A DNA stretch of 45,522 bases from Alteromonas mediterranea DE. Lineage in GTDB: Bacteria > Pseudomonadota > Gammaproteobacteria > Enterobacterales > Alteromonadaceae. Positions 17,155 through 24,871 of this stretch are shown here, piece after piece. How positions within the stretch are numbered: position 1 is the stretch's first letter; every line of letters starts with the position of its first letter. The position numbers and the translations under genes were made by a program. The stretch covers positions 2,707,401 through 2,752,922 of the forward strand of contig NC_011138.3 in the NCBI RefSeq assembly GCF_000020585.3. The letters run 5' to 3'. The notes under the pieces were generated by a model. That model ran no database searches. It saw only the letters and a program-made list of their open reading frames with translations, and had not been told where the DNA came from.

Positions 17155-19380
17155 GTGAAATCTAAGCATGCACAGGTTCATTTTAATGAGAGCGGTACGC
17201 CTGTCGCCGACCATTTTGACGACGTTTATTTTTCTAACGACAGCGGTATAGATGAAACCCAACACGTTTTTGTAGCAGGCAACGACCTTCTTGAACGCTG
17301 GCAACAGTGGCGCAACCCTACTTTTGTCATCGCTGAAACAGGTTTCGGAACTGGGCTGAATTTCTTAGTTGCCATGCGTGCTTTTAATGAATTTAAAGCA
17401 ACGAACCCGAATCATCCGCTTAAGCACCTTTACTTTATTACCACAGAAAAGTTTCCACTGCCTCAACAGGATATGCAACGTGCACTAGAAGCTTTTCCTG
17501 CCCTTAAAGCAGAAGCGGAAGCGCTAGCTGAGCTTTACCCCATGGGGCTCGAGGGCTGTCACCGCTTGTATTTCGAACGCCACTCAACAACGCTCGACCT
17601 GTGGATTGGTGATGTTCATGAACTCTTACCCCAGTGGCACGCACCTATAGAAGGGTTGATTGATGCTTGGTTTTTAGATGGTTTCGCACCTAGCAAAAAC
17701 CCTGACATGTGGACCGATGCTCTGTTTAGCCAAATGGCTCGCTTGTCAAAAACCGGCACAACCTTTGGCACATTTACCGCTGCGGGCATCGTAAAGCGTG
17801 GGCTTGCTGGCGTAGGATTTGACATCAAAAAGCGTAAGGGGTTTGGCCGTAAGCGCGACATGCTGACCGGCGTTTTTAACACCGCTAACGACAGTGTACA
17901 ACATAAGCTTCGCCTGCCAAATGGTCCATACTACCGCTACGTTAATAGTGCAGTTACCGAGGCGAGCAAAGTTGCAGTGGTTGGTTCAGGCCTTGCGGCA
18001 GCCACGGCGTGCCTTGCGTTAGTGAAGCGCGGCATTAACACCACGCTATATTTTGATGGTGACACCCTTGCAAGTGGTGCGTCTGGCAACCCGCAAGGTG
18101 GGTTTTACCCCCAGCTTCACAGTGAAGCAAGCATTGCTAGCCGCATTCAGGCACACAGTTTTTTATATGCGCGCCAAGCCTACGACCATATTATTAAACA
18201 TGTAAAAAACAATGGTCTAGCCGACGTTGCCCATGATTTCTGTGGCGTAATTCAACTAAGCTTTAACGACAAAGTAGCAGAGCGCCAAAATAAACTTGCG
18301 ACAGCCGATGTATGGCCTGAAGCTTTGATTAAGCCCGTGGACAGTAAAGAAGTGAGCGATATCGCTAACCTAGCCCTTCCTTACTCTGGCTTGTACATTG
18401 GCTTGGGCGGATGGCTTTCTCCTCCACAGCTAGTTAATGCCATGATTGAAGAAGCACTTCAAAGCGGCAAACTCACGCTGAAACTCAATCACACCTATGT
18501 ATCGCATAAAGTGATTGAGGGAACGCCACACAATCAAGAAGGTGGCGCTTTACCCGGCGTTCTTGATGCGGATGATGTGGAAATAGCTTCAGGCGAGGCC
18601 GTTAACGGGGCAGTAAGACAGCAAGTACAAATTCGTTTTAATGTTAGTGAGCCTGAAAAATGTGGTGGAAATGAAACGGCGTGCGCTACTGCCAATGCCG
18701 GTTTACCCCAAGAGAAGCCGGCACTCAGCGGTAATGAAAAAAACGTTATTGCCGATCACCTTATCCTTGCGTTGGGCGCAGGGGCAATAAATTCAGAAGA
18801 TTTTAACAGTCTCTCTCTTCGCCCTGTTCGCGGCCAAGTAGAAGCCATTCCTACGCAACCTCCTATCGACGGTCTTAATACGGTTTTATGTCACAAGGGC
18901 TATATGACTCCGGCATTAGAGGGTAGGCATGCGCTAGGTTCAACCTACGTGAAAAACGACTTAACTACGGAGGTTCGAAACGAAGAAACTGAAACGAACC
19001 TTGCCACACATGAACAGGCACTGGCAAACACCAGCATAGTTCAGGCATTACAACACGACGGCAAAGCAAGGGCGGCTACGCGTTTGGGCTCGCCTGACCA
19101 TCAGCCTGTGGTTGGTGCTCTGCATAACTTTGACGTGATCAAAAGCCAGTTCGCCATGTTAAGCGTAGGTAAACCACTGACAAGCGCGCCGTTGCTGCCT
19201 AACAGCGTGGTCAGTACCCTAACCTGTTTAGGCTCACGTGGTTTAACTACGGCGCCATTGATGGCTGAGGTACTAGTAAGCAGTTTATGCAAGGAGCCAT
19301 TGCCACTAAGCAATGACCTTCTCAATGCGGTGAACACAAGCCGCTTTATGACAAGAGAGATGATAAGAAGCCAGAGCTAG
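17155..19380 (+). CDS. mnmC: bifunctional tRNA mnm5s2U34 biosynthesis protein (oxidoreductase and methyltransferase)
   Basis: MnmC finishes the wobble-uridine modification: its FAD domain removes the carboxymethyl group of cmnm5s2U and its methyltransferase domain methylates nm5s2U. The N-terminal methyltransferase domain (about 1-245) has the SAM motif AETGFGTGLNFL and WFLDGFAPSKNPDMW. The FAD domain starts with VAVVGSGLAAATACLALVKRG at about 272 and continues with ASGASGNPQGGFYPQ. At 741 aa it is about 70 residues longer than E. coli MnmC (668), with extra sequence at about 450-540 within the FAD domain. The start is GTG, 3 bp after the Kelch gene stop, with GGAG about 12 nt upstream. Confidence 0.96.
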   Translation: MKSKHAQVHFNESGTPVADHFDDVYFSNDSGIDETQHVFVAGNDLLERWQQWRNPTFVIAETGFGTGLNFLVAMRAFNEFKATNPNHPLKHLYFITTEKFPLPQQDMQRALEAFPALKAEAEALAELYPMGLEGCHRLYFERHSTTLDLWIGDVHELLPQWHAPIEGLIDAWFLDGFAPSKNPDMWTDALFSQMARLSKTGTTFGTFTAAGIVKRGLAGVGFDIKKRKGFGRKRDMLTGVFNTANDSVQHKLRLPNGPYYRYVNSAVTEASKVAVVGSGLAAATACLALVKRGINTTLYFDGDTLASGASGNPQGGFYPQLHSEASIASRIQAHSFLYARQAYDHIIKHVKNNGLADVAHDFCGVIQLSFNDKVAERQNKLATADVWPEALIKPVDSKEVSDIANLALPYSGLYIGLGGWLSPPQLVNAMIEEALQSGKLTLKLNHTYVSHKVIEGTPHNQEGGALPGVLDADDVEIASGEAVNGAVRQQVQIRFNVSEPEKCGGNETACATANAGLPQEKPALSGNEKNVIADHLILALGAGAINSEDFNSLSLRPVRGQVEAIPTQPPIDGLNTVLCHKGYMTPALEGRHALGSTYVKNDLTTEVRNEETETNLATHEQALANTSIVQALQHDGKARAATRLGSPDHQPVVGALHNFDVIKSQFAMLSVGKPLTSAPLLPNSVVSTLTCLGSRGLTTAPLMAEVLVSSLCKEPLPLSNDLLNAVNTSRFMTREMIRSQS

Positions 19381-19453
19381 GCTAGAGAATATGTTACGCA
19401 CTGTATAGCGTACTTAGTTGAACGTAGATAGATAGCGGTTATGCTAAAGAAAT

Positions 19454-19519
19454 GAGTAACGCTATTAGGTGGGCGTTACTCGATAGGATTATGGCGAGAC
19501 GGCCCTCGCCATTTTGTTT
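19454..19519 (+). terminator. mnmC terminator region: two hairpins, one inside the FlgO-like gene end
   Basis: A perfect 9-bp hairpin (GAGTAACGC 19454-19462, GCGTTACTC 19473-19481) is followed by a second one, ATGGCGAG (19491-19498) with CTCGCCAT (19505-19512), then TTTGTTT. The second fits an intrinsic terminator for mnmC on the plus strand. It is built from the last codons of the convergent FlgO-like gene. Confidence 0.6.
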
Positions 19520-20229
19520 AAGTCCATTACGATAAACGCAGGAATATACACGTTTGCGCTTGCCACAACTTGCTTGTTCTTTAGCGACACAATACGCGCA
19601 TTAACACGCACACCGCGTTCATCCTCGATAATAGTGCCGGTTACCACATGGTCCATTTCAACCTGTTTAGCAAGGGCTGCCCCATCACGAGTTAAAACGA
19701 AATCGCCTACAGGTGTAACGGTAATCCCACCTGCCAGTTTAAAATCGACAATCGCTAATCCAAAATCTTGAAGTTCGGCAATTAAATATTCAGAAAGTTG
19801 ATTCCCAAGCACTGTGCTGTTGTTGAGCGACTGATTAAGCCGAACAAAACTCGCCACACCTACCATGTCTTGTTGAGTTAACCGGGTTGTATTTTCCATT
19901 AACTCCATGGCCAGCTGCGAGGCGTAATCGTTCAGCCGCTTGTGGGTTTGGGACGGTGAGTACCCATTATGTAGCGGGTCTTTATAGCCGGGCTCTACCG
20001 CAACATGCTGCTGATATTCTCTATCTCGCGAGTCTGGTGTGTATTGTAAGCCTGAACGGCTGGGCACAGGGACCGGCTCTTCATGATGGGTAATTTCGCC
20101 ATCTTCACCTAGCCAAAAAGAACCTATGGATTTGGTGCTTGTACAACCGCTAAGCGACAAACCACAAAACACCAGCGCGCAGGTCAGTCGCTTTTTAAGC
20201 GCTACATTGAGGTTACGGCTAAACATCAT
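19489..20229 (-). CDS. FlgO-family lipoprotein (third gene of three)
   Basis: The 246-aa protein has a lipoprotein signal with lipobox LSGC, lipidated Cys29. FlgO of Vibrio is an outer-membrane lipoprotein needed for a stable flagellum. The C-terminal FlgO domain (about 95-240) has VGVASFVRLNQSLNNSTVLG, then LSEYLIAELQDFGLAIVDFK, DFVLTRDG, and VTGTIIEDERGVRVNARI followed by VVASANVYIP. That last pattern is shared with the two genes upstream. It starts 10 bp after the previous gene, so it is in the same operon. No flagellar genes lie nearby, so a link to the flagellum is by family only. Confidence 0.85.
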   Translation of the reverse strand: MMFSRNLNVALKKRLTCALVFCGLSLSGCTSTKSIGSFWLGEDGEITHHEEPVPVPSRSGLQYTPDSRDREYQQHVAVEPGYKDPLHNGYSPSQTHKRLNDYASQLAMELMENTTRLTQQDMVGVASFVRLNQSLNNSTVLGNQLSEYLIAELQDFGLAIVDFKLAGGITVTPVGDFVLTRDGAALAKQVEMDHVVTGTIIEDERGVRVNARIVSLKNKQVVASANVYIPAFIVMDLNKMARAVSP

Positions 20230-20239
20230 GTTGCTGCTC

Positions 20240-21004
20240 CTAGCCTCGACTTAACTTTACGCCATCGCGCATGCCGTTTTGCTGACTACCGTCACTTGGA
20301 ATAAGTGCATCTACCACGTAGAACGGCACTAACATTTGTGCGGTTGCTACGACGGCACGTGACTCCATGCCTAAAATACGCGCGTTAACCAAAACGCCAC
20401 CTTGATGCTTGGTCATGGTTCCGGTTAGCACATATTCAATAGGAAGGCTGCTGCTCAATTCCAAATAGTCTCGGCTTAATACAAAATCGCCATCGTCAGT
20501 AATGCGAATATACTCGGTGGCTTTGAAGTCGATAACCGGCACGCGGAATTTATGCAGTTCGTGAACAAAAGATTCCGCCATCTGACGGCCTAGCAAATCC
20601 GTTTTCTGCAAGTCAGTGTCTAACAATGCGAAATGGGTTACACCGATAGGTGTCTTGTTATTCACATATTCCATATTCGCAATTAAGTCTTGCGCCATGT
20701 TCTTCACATAGTCGCCAATGTGCTTGGTTAGAGGTCGACCTTTATACGCGCCCTGTACGCTCGAATACAAAGGAGGTTGACCAATGGCGCCATACGCGTC
20801 CATACCCTGAGATTGGGTATCATTGGTACTTTCGACTGGCTTTGAGGGAGCACGGTCAGCGGCTGTAATATCGATAACATTCATGGCCGGGCGCTGAGGC
20901 GCTTGTTCTGCTACCTCTTCCTCCCCCATCATCATAGAGCACCCGCTAACGCTTAGCAGTGAGGCACAGAGCGAAAGCGCCGCGTATTGATTTCGTCTTT
21001 TCAT
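20240..21004 (-). CDS. FlgO-family lipoprotein (second gene of three)
   Basis: The 254-aa protein has lipobox VSGC with lipidated Cys22, and a low-complexity linker to about residue 90. The FlgO domain follows: IGVTHFALLDTDLQKTDLLG, MAESFVHELHKFRVPVIDFK, DFVLSRDYLEL, then LTGTMTKHQGGVLVNARI and VVATAQMLVP. Residue by residue it is closest in layout to the gene downstream. The spacing to the upstream gene is 4 bp and to the downstream gene 10 bp, which indicates one transcript. Confidence 0.85.
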   Translation of the reverse strand: MKRRNQYAALSLCASLLSVSGCSMMMGEEEVAEQAPQRPAMNVIDITAADRAPSKPVESTNDTQSQGMDAYGAIGQPPLYSSVQGAYKGRPLTKHIGDYVKNMAQDLIANMEYVNNKTPIGVTHFALLDTDLQKTDLLGRQMAESFVHELHKFRVPVIDFKATEYIRITDDGDFVLSRDYLELSSSLPIEYVLTGTMTKHQGGVLVNARILGMESRAVVATAQMLVPFYVVDALIPSDGSQQNGMRDGVKLSRG

Positions 21005-21008
21005 GGGG

Positions 21009-21674
21009 TTACCTCGTACCTTCAGTTCTGTATAACTTGCCGTTTCGGGTTGTTACTTGCTCTTCTCGCCAAAACAGTTCGGCAGGGAAAAAGCGTGTTG
21101 CCGCAGCGACAATGTTTTTATTTCTAGCGTTGATAATTCGAGCGTTAACCACCGCACCAGACTCTTGGTACACCATAGTGCCGGTAATATAAAAATCGAC
21201 GCGCTCAATGTTGGAAAGCTGGTCGATATTGCGCGTTAACACTCTGTCGCTTTCGTTACTAACAATTATATCGTTCGAAAGCTTAAATTCTTGAGTAGAA
21301 AAGCCTCTTTTCGTCGCCTCAGTAATCATTCCCTGTTCAAGTTGATGGCCCAACAACATTAACGGGTGTTGATGGTCGGCACTGTATTTCATGGTATCGG
21401 CAGGTACAAAGCCGACTACCGCATAGCGAGACTGGCGCGCTGGGCCCACATCCTCGAAAAGCTCGTTGGCCAACATGTATGTGTGATATTCCACATTGCC
21501 TAAGGCAGTTACCTCACTGGTATCGATTTGCGCAAATTGACTCTTAGGTTCGTCAGATGAAGAGCAACCAGAGAGTAAGCCCAAGATAAGCGCGGTATAT
21601 GCCAAGGCTTTCGCGACCAAGCGACCATTTTCTGTCAGCAAAGCGTGAGAGACAGGTTTTGTCATACTTTTCAT
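21009..21674 (-). CDS. FlgO-family lipoprotein (first gene of three)
   Basis: The 221-aa protein has a longer N-terminus before the lipobox LSGC (lipidated Cys37). The FlgO-like domain is the most divergent of the three: YAVVGFVPADTMKYSADHQH, LGHQLEQGMITEATKRGFSTQEFK, DRVLTRNIDQL, then ITGTMVYQESGAVVNARI and IVAAATRFFP. The matching GT-x(7)-G-x-x-VNARI pattern shows common descent with the next two genes. It is the promoter-proximal member; the promoter should lie in 21675-21760, but no boxes are clear. Confidence 0.8.
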   Translation of the reverse strand: MKSMTKPVSHALLTENGRLVAKALAYTALILGLLSGCSSSDEPKSQFAQIDTSEVTALGNVEYHTYMLANELFEDVGPARQSRYAVVGFVPADTMKYSADHQHPLMLLGHQLEQGMITEATKRGFSTQEFKLSNDIIVSNESDRVLTRNIDQLSNIERVDFYITGTMVYQESGAVVNARIINARNKNIVAAATRFFPAELFWREEQVTTRNGKLYRTEGTR

Positions 21675-22008
21675 TACACGTGTCCAGTGAAAAACGTCAA
21701 ATTTCTATCGGAAAGAAGCAAAAACTCATCGAAAAACAGTGATCAGCTACTACGCAAACCGACATTTTCAGTGTCTTTAAACAGGCTTTTGCAAAATTCA
21801 CACCAAAGAGAGACTACAAGCAGCATTGACCGTTACATTGAAGGTTACATTGAAAAAAATTGCTGATAACCAAGTGACGTAAAGCGCCTAGTTTCAGGAG
21901 ATGTACTTTTCTCAGTGTTAGAAGAACTTGATGTTTATCGTCAGGCCGTGCATGAAAAGCGGAGGCGACCTGCCGCCTTAGGACAGAAAGCTGCCGATAA
22001 TTAAACGG
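21675..22008. other. intergenic region upstream of the FlgO-family operon
   Basis: 334 bp separate the FlgO operon start from the end of the VOC gene. It must hold the operon promoter. Apart from a possible 29-codon reading frame at 21915-22004, I see no gene or strong repeat. Confidence 0.5.
21915..22004 (+). CDS. possible small protein, 29 aa
   Basis: A GTG-started frame encodes a short charged peptide (MLEELDVYRQAVHEKRRRPA...) and ends at TAA 22002-22004. AGGAGA lies 13 nt before the GTG, farther than usual. The composition (amphipathic, Lys/Arg-rich centre) looks protein-like. There is no recognised family, and chance is a real alternative at this length. Confidence 0.2.
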   Translation: MLEELDVYRQAVHEKRRRPAALGQKAADN

Positions 22009-22353
22009 CTAGCTACCTAATTCGGTAATGTGAAGTAGTTCGCCCGACGGGCCCCATAGATAGAAAATGCTTCCCCAATGTTGTTGCTCAATTGATGAAA
22101 TTTTCGTTTTATGTAAAGAGCGCGAGCACAATTCAAAAGCGTCCTGAATGTCTGCCACACAGATTTGTAGCATAAAGTTATTCGCCAATTCAGGATTATA
22201 GAAGCGCTGAAGAAAGAAGAGACAATCACCATTTTCAAACAGTGTTAGATCTTCATTTACGTATTCTGCATTAAATCCAATCTCAGAATAAAATGCTTTA
22301 GAAATGTCGTAGTTTTTGCTTGGAATAAAAGTCTTAATATCTATGACGTCCAT
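22009..22353 (-). CDS. VOC (glyoxalase/bleomycin resistance) family protein
   Basis: The 114-aa protein has the two beta-alpha-beta-beta-beta modules of the vicinal oxygen chelate fold: IDIKTFIPSKNYDISKAFYSEIGF opens the first, and FMLQICVADIQDAFELC with WGSIFYLWGPSGELLHITE the second. Families with this fold include glyoxalase I, dioxygenases and antibiotic-binding proteins. The metal ligands of glyoxalase I are not fully apparent, so no reaction is assigned. It is 47 bp downstream of the GNAT gene on the same strand. Confidence 0.82.
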   Translation of the reverse strand: MDVIDIKTFIPSKNYDISKAFYSEIGFNAEYVNEDLTLFENGDCLFFLQRFYNPELANNFMLQICVADIQDAFELCSRSLHKTKISSIEQQHWGSIFYLWGPSGELLHITELGS

Positions 22354-22400
22354 ATCTTAAGATCCCTTAAGCTTCTCTGTTTCATTATTTTTAACCGTGG

Positions 22401-22838
22401 CTAAATGGCAATAACAGCAAGCATGTCTTCGCCATCTTCATCTAAACCCACTTCTTCGAAACCAAAACTTGAATAGAAGGTTTTGGCGACAGGATTCTTA
22501 GGGTTATAGCATATCTCAATAAATTTGAGCTCAGAAGTTTGCTTTATAAGCGTGATAGCTTGAGATAAAGCAACTCTGCCAATTCCTTTATTTTGATGGC
22601 TCTCATCAATCATAAAGCGCCAAATAGACACCTTAGTTGGCGTTTCCTGAACCCACATCAAGAATCCTACGGGCTGGTCGTTGCAATAAATGGCTTTACA
22701 GGTATGGTTATCATTATAAAAAGACTCAACCAGCGACCACATATTGCACGCAACAAGCGCTTGCTGATCTTCGGCCACGTCCAAGTCACAAACCTGCTCA
22801 TAGTTAGATTTGTTTATTTCTTCCAGTGAAATTTTCAT
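22401..22838 (-). CDS. GNAT-family N-acetyltransferase
   Basis: The 145-aa protein has the GNAT fold. The acetyl-CoA binding motif is in WRFMIDESHQNKGIGRVAL (the Q/R-x-x-G-x-G/A signature as QNKGIG), and the C-terminal part has KFIEICYNPKNPVAKTFY and SFGFEEVG. The overall layout, with a short FLMW strand and an N-terminal DVAEDQQ, resembles the small polyamine/diamine acetyltransferase-like group. The substrate cannot be settled from sequence. It probably shares a transcript with the VOC gene. Confidence 0.87.
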   Translation of the reverse strand: MKISLEEINKSNYEQVCDLDVAEDQQALVACNMWSLVESFYNDNHTCKAIYCNDQPVGFLMWVQETPTKVSIWRFMIDESHQNKGIGRVALSQAITLIKQTSELKFIEICYNPKNPVAKTFYSSFGFEEVGLDEDGEDMLAVIAI

Positions 22839-22924
22839 CCTGTCTTCGTTTACGCTCGTTTTATTTCAATACGCATTATACGCCGAACTTTATTCAATTA
22901 ATCAACAAGCGATTATAGCCACGT

Positions 22925-23410
22925 CTAAAGTACGAGCCTTAGAACCAATGCCGAAAGGTACAACCCTAAGCCAAATACTGCATGGTTTAAAACGCTGTGT
23001 AGGCGAACAGCGTTAGGATTAGGCGTTTTCGACGCAGCAATTCCTGCGCCCATACCAGGCTGCAATACGAAAAACGGTGCAACTACTGTGGCTATACCTA
23101 GTGCTAAAGCTGGCCCAGCCGTGGGTTGAAGCAACCAAGTCTCTCCAAATAAAAGAAAAAGTAACACCGCATAGCCAATACCAATCACGTAATGCGCTGT
23201 CCAACCAATGATCTTCTCACCACTCACAGCATCGGCGTTTGCAATAGAAGTATGGGAGAACCGTCCTTTTCTCATATGCCCTATCCAACGCCCTACCATG
23301 CCCCAATTTGTTGGAGCAATACTAAACAATTGTTGCCTTAGCAGCGCCCACAAATCCATCACTAGGGTAGCCCCAATACCAATTAACACGATAAAAACAA
23401 TATTCTGCAT
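22925..23410 (-). CDS. DUF2938-family membrane protein
   Basis: The 161-aa protein has four predicted membrane segments: residues about 3-22 (IVFIVLIGIGATLVMDLWAL), 70-90 (HYVIGIGYAVLLFLLFG), 100-118 (ALALGIATVVAPFFVL) and 140-160. Conserved-looking positions are the Asp in MDLW, the sequence GWTAHYVIG, and HSVLNHAVFG. This matches DUF2938, of unknown function. I prefer ATG 23410; a TTG 12 nt upstream is also in frame. The promoter is MerR-type and divergent from merR, so the MerR protein very probably controls it. Confidence 0.82.
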   Translation of the reverse strand: MQNIVFIVLIGIGATLVMDLWALLRQQLFSIAPTNWGMVGRWIGHMRKGRFSHTSIANADAVSGEKIIGWTAHYVIGIGYAVLLFLLFGETWLLQPTAGPALALGIATVVAPFFVLQPGMGAGIAASKTPNPNAVRLHSVLNHAVFGLGLYLSALVLRLVL

Positions 23411-23450
23411 ATTAACACTCAACAGCTAGTTTCAATTAGTTAGAGATGCT

Positions 23451-23481
23451 AGCCTACAACTTCAAGTTAACTTTAAGTCAA
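23451..23481 (-). promoter_or_regulatory. MerR-type promoter/operator of the DUF2938 gene
   Basis: On the minus strand TTGACT (23476-23481) and TAGGCT (23451-23456) are separated by 19 bp, the over-long spacer typical of MerR-activated promoters. The spacer and -35 edge hold a 20-bp near-perfect palindrome, ACTTCAAGTTAACTTTAAGT (23459-23478, plus strand). It lies 24 bp before merR on the other strand, so MerR could also repress itself. Confidence 0.75.
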
Positions 23482-23501
23482 GCATTCCTTTGGAAAAATG
23501 T

Positions 23502-23915
23502 ATGGAAATATCTCAAGTTGCCAAAAAATCCGGAGTTTCAGCATCCACGCTGCGGTTTTATGAAGAGAAAGGTCTTATCACTTCTATTGGTAGGCAAGGT
23601 ATACGTCGCGTTTTTAGCCCGAATGTACTAGAGCGGCTTGAATTAATTGCATTAGGTCGCGCTGCAGGTTTTTCTTTAGAAGAAATTGCGGGCATTTTGG
23701 GGAACGAGGCAAAGCCTGAAATTAATCGTGAACTACTACTGAGAAAAGCCAACGAACTAGACAGAACAATAAAAAAGCTCACAGCCATGCGCGATGGTCT
23801 GAAACATGCGGCCGCCTGTACAGCACCAAGCCACTTAGAATGCCCAAGATTTCGTCGTTTGATGAACCTTGCCGGTACGGGGGCAATAAAAGGTTTAGCA
23901 ACTAGCAAAAAGTAA
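23502..23915 (+). CDS. MerR-family transcriptional regulator (SoxR-like layout)
   Basis: The 137-aa protein has an N-terminal winged helix-turn-helix: EISQVAKKSGVSASTLRFYEEKGL, then GIRRVFSPNVLERLELIALGRAAGFSLEEI. A long dimerisation helix follows (LLLRKANELDRTIKKLTAMRDGL). The C-terminus has cysteines in AACTAPSHLECPRF, placed where sensor cysteines occur in SoxR- and metal-sensing MerR proteins; the CX2CXCX5C cluster of SoxR is absent. I prefer ATG 23502, with GGAA about 8 nt upstream, over an in-frame TTG at 23490. It diverges from the DUF2938 gene. Confidence 0.9.
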   Translation: MEISQVAKKSGVSASTLRFYEEKGLITSIGRQGIRRVFSPNVLERLELIALGRAAGFSLEEIAGILGNEAKPEINRELLLRKANELDRTIKKLTAMRDGLKHAAACTAPSHLECPRFRRLMNLAGTGAIKGLATSKK

Positions 23916-23940
23916 AATGCCCGCATTTAGCGGGCATTTT
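23914..23940. terminator. bidirectional terminator after merR
   Basis: AAAATGCCCGC (23914-23924) and GCGGGCATTTT (23930-23940) form a perfect 11-bp stem with a 5-nt loop, and both sides supply A/T runs. It begins within the merR stop codon and ends transcription from merR and from the convergent dehydrogenase gene. Confidence 0.92.
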
Positions 23941-23982
23941 AATGTCATCTAAAACAATTTAACCGTAGTTGAAACATAGTAC

Positions 23983-24651
23983 TCATTGTTTCAAGCTATC
24001 GATAAAATCCTGTTGCGGTGGCGTTTGCTCAGGAGGCAGCAACACAATTTTACCCACGTGCTTTTTCTCAGAGAAATCTTTTTGTGCTGTTACGATATCT
24101 TCTAGCGGGTAAGTTCTCGCTAACATAGGTTTTATTTCACCGCGTTCTATATATGAAACAAGATTCGGGAAAACCGGCTCGTCCCACGCAGTACAACCAA
24201 TAAAGGTAAGATCTTTCAAATAAAAGCTGCGCATATCAAGCGTGACTATTGGCCCTGCGATGGCGCCGGAAGAAGCGTAGCGACCACCGCGTTTCATTAC
24301 CACTGACATTTGAGTGAATCCTTCACCTGCAACGTTATCGACAACTACATCTACGGACTTTTCTCCTAACACTTCAACTAGGTCACTGTTACGTTCGATA
24401 ACGCGATCTGCACCTATTTCCATAAGCACGTCCATTTTATTTTTGCCTACAACGGCAGTAACTTGTGCACCACGGCGTTTAGCTAACTGCACAACAGCAG
24501 AACCTACACCGCCGGAAGCCCCAGTCACCAAAACATGCTCCCCTTTAGATACGCCGGCTCGGTGAACCATATTTTCAGCAGTGCCATAAGCGCAAGGTAT
24601 AGTTCCGAGTTCGGCATCCGACCAATCGCACTCGACGGCGAACGCTTCACT
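23983..24651 (-). pseudogene. MDR-family (alcohol dehydrogenase-like) gene, 3' fragment cut by an IS
   Basis: The cofactor-binding half of a medium-chain dehydrogenase/reductase. From the insertion point it reads SEAFAVECDWSDAELGTIP, then CAYGTAENMVHRAG, the nucleotide-binding motif VLVTGASGGVGSAVVQLAKRRG and a DVVVDNVAGEGF strand. The C-terminus is SLKQ. An internal ATG (24570) could start a 195-aa remnant, but this would lack the substrate domain. The frame is intact up to the IS junction; the partner 5' fragment is at 25981-26496. Without the IS it would be one gene of about 390 codons. Confidence 0.9.
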
Positions 24652-24871
24652 TATGTGGACTCCCCCTTTGTCAACAACAGTATTAGCCAGTTAAAGAATA
24701 AATGCGTGCTTATGTACGAGCTCTAATAGGGAAGCTATCCCAGGCTCTATGATATTTACGCGAACTTGTTGTCAAATCTCGATAACGAGCTCGAAGCTCT
24801 GAGCGAAGCACTGACTAAACAAGCTGATTTTCATCTTTTTTGAGCATTTTTGTTGTTGGGCAAAACCTCTA
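24652..24871 (-). ncRNA. putative bridge RNA (seekRNA) region of the IS1111-type element
   Basis: This is the 220-bp non-coding end downstream of the transposase, where the IS1111 group encodes its bridge/seekRNA. On the minus strand it contains short hairpins (GAGCT-TCG-AGCTC; GGGA/TCCC). The segment at 24801-24810 reads TGCTTCGCTC as RNA; this can pair with all 10 bases GAGTGAAGCG of the restored target, counting two G-T/U wobbles, and spans the CT core. CTTATGT (24709-24715) repeats the element's own end (24650-24656), fitting a donor guide. The boundaries of the RNA are not determined. Confidence 0.5.
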
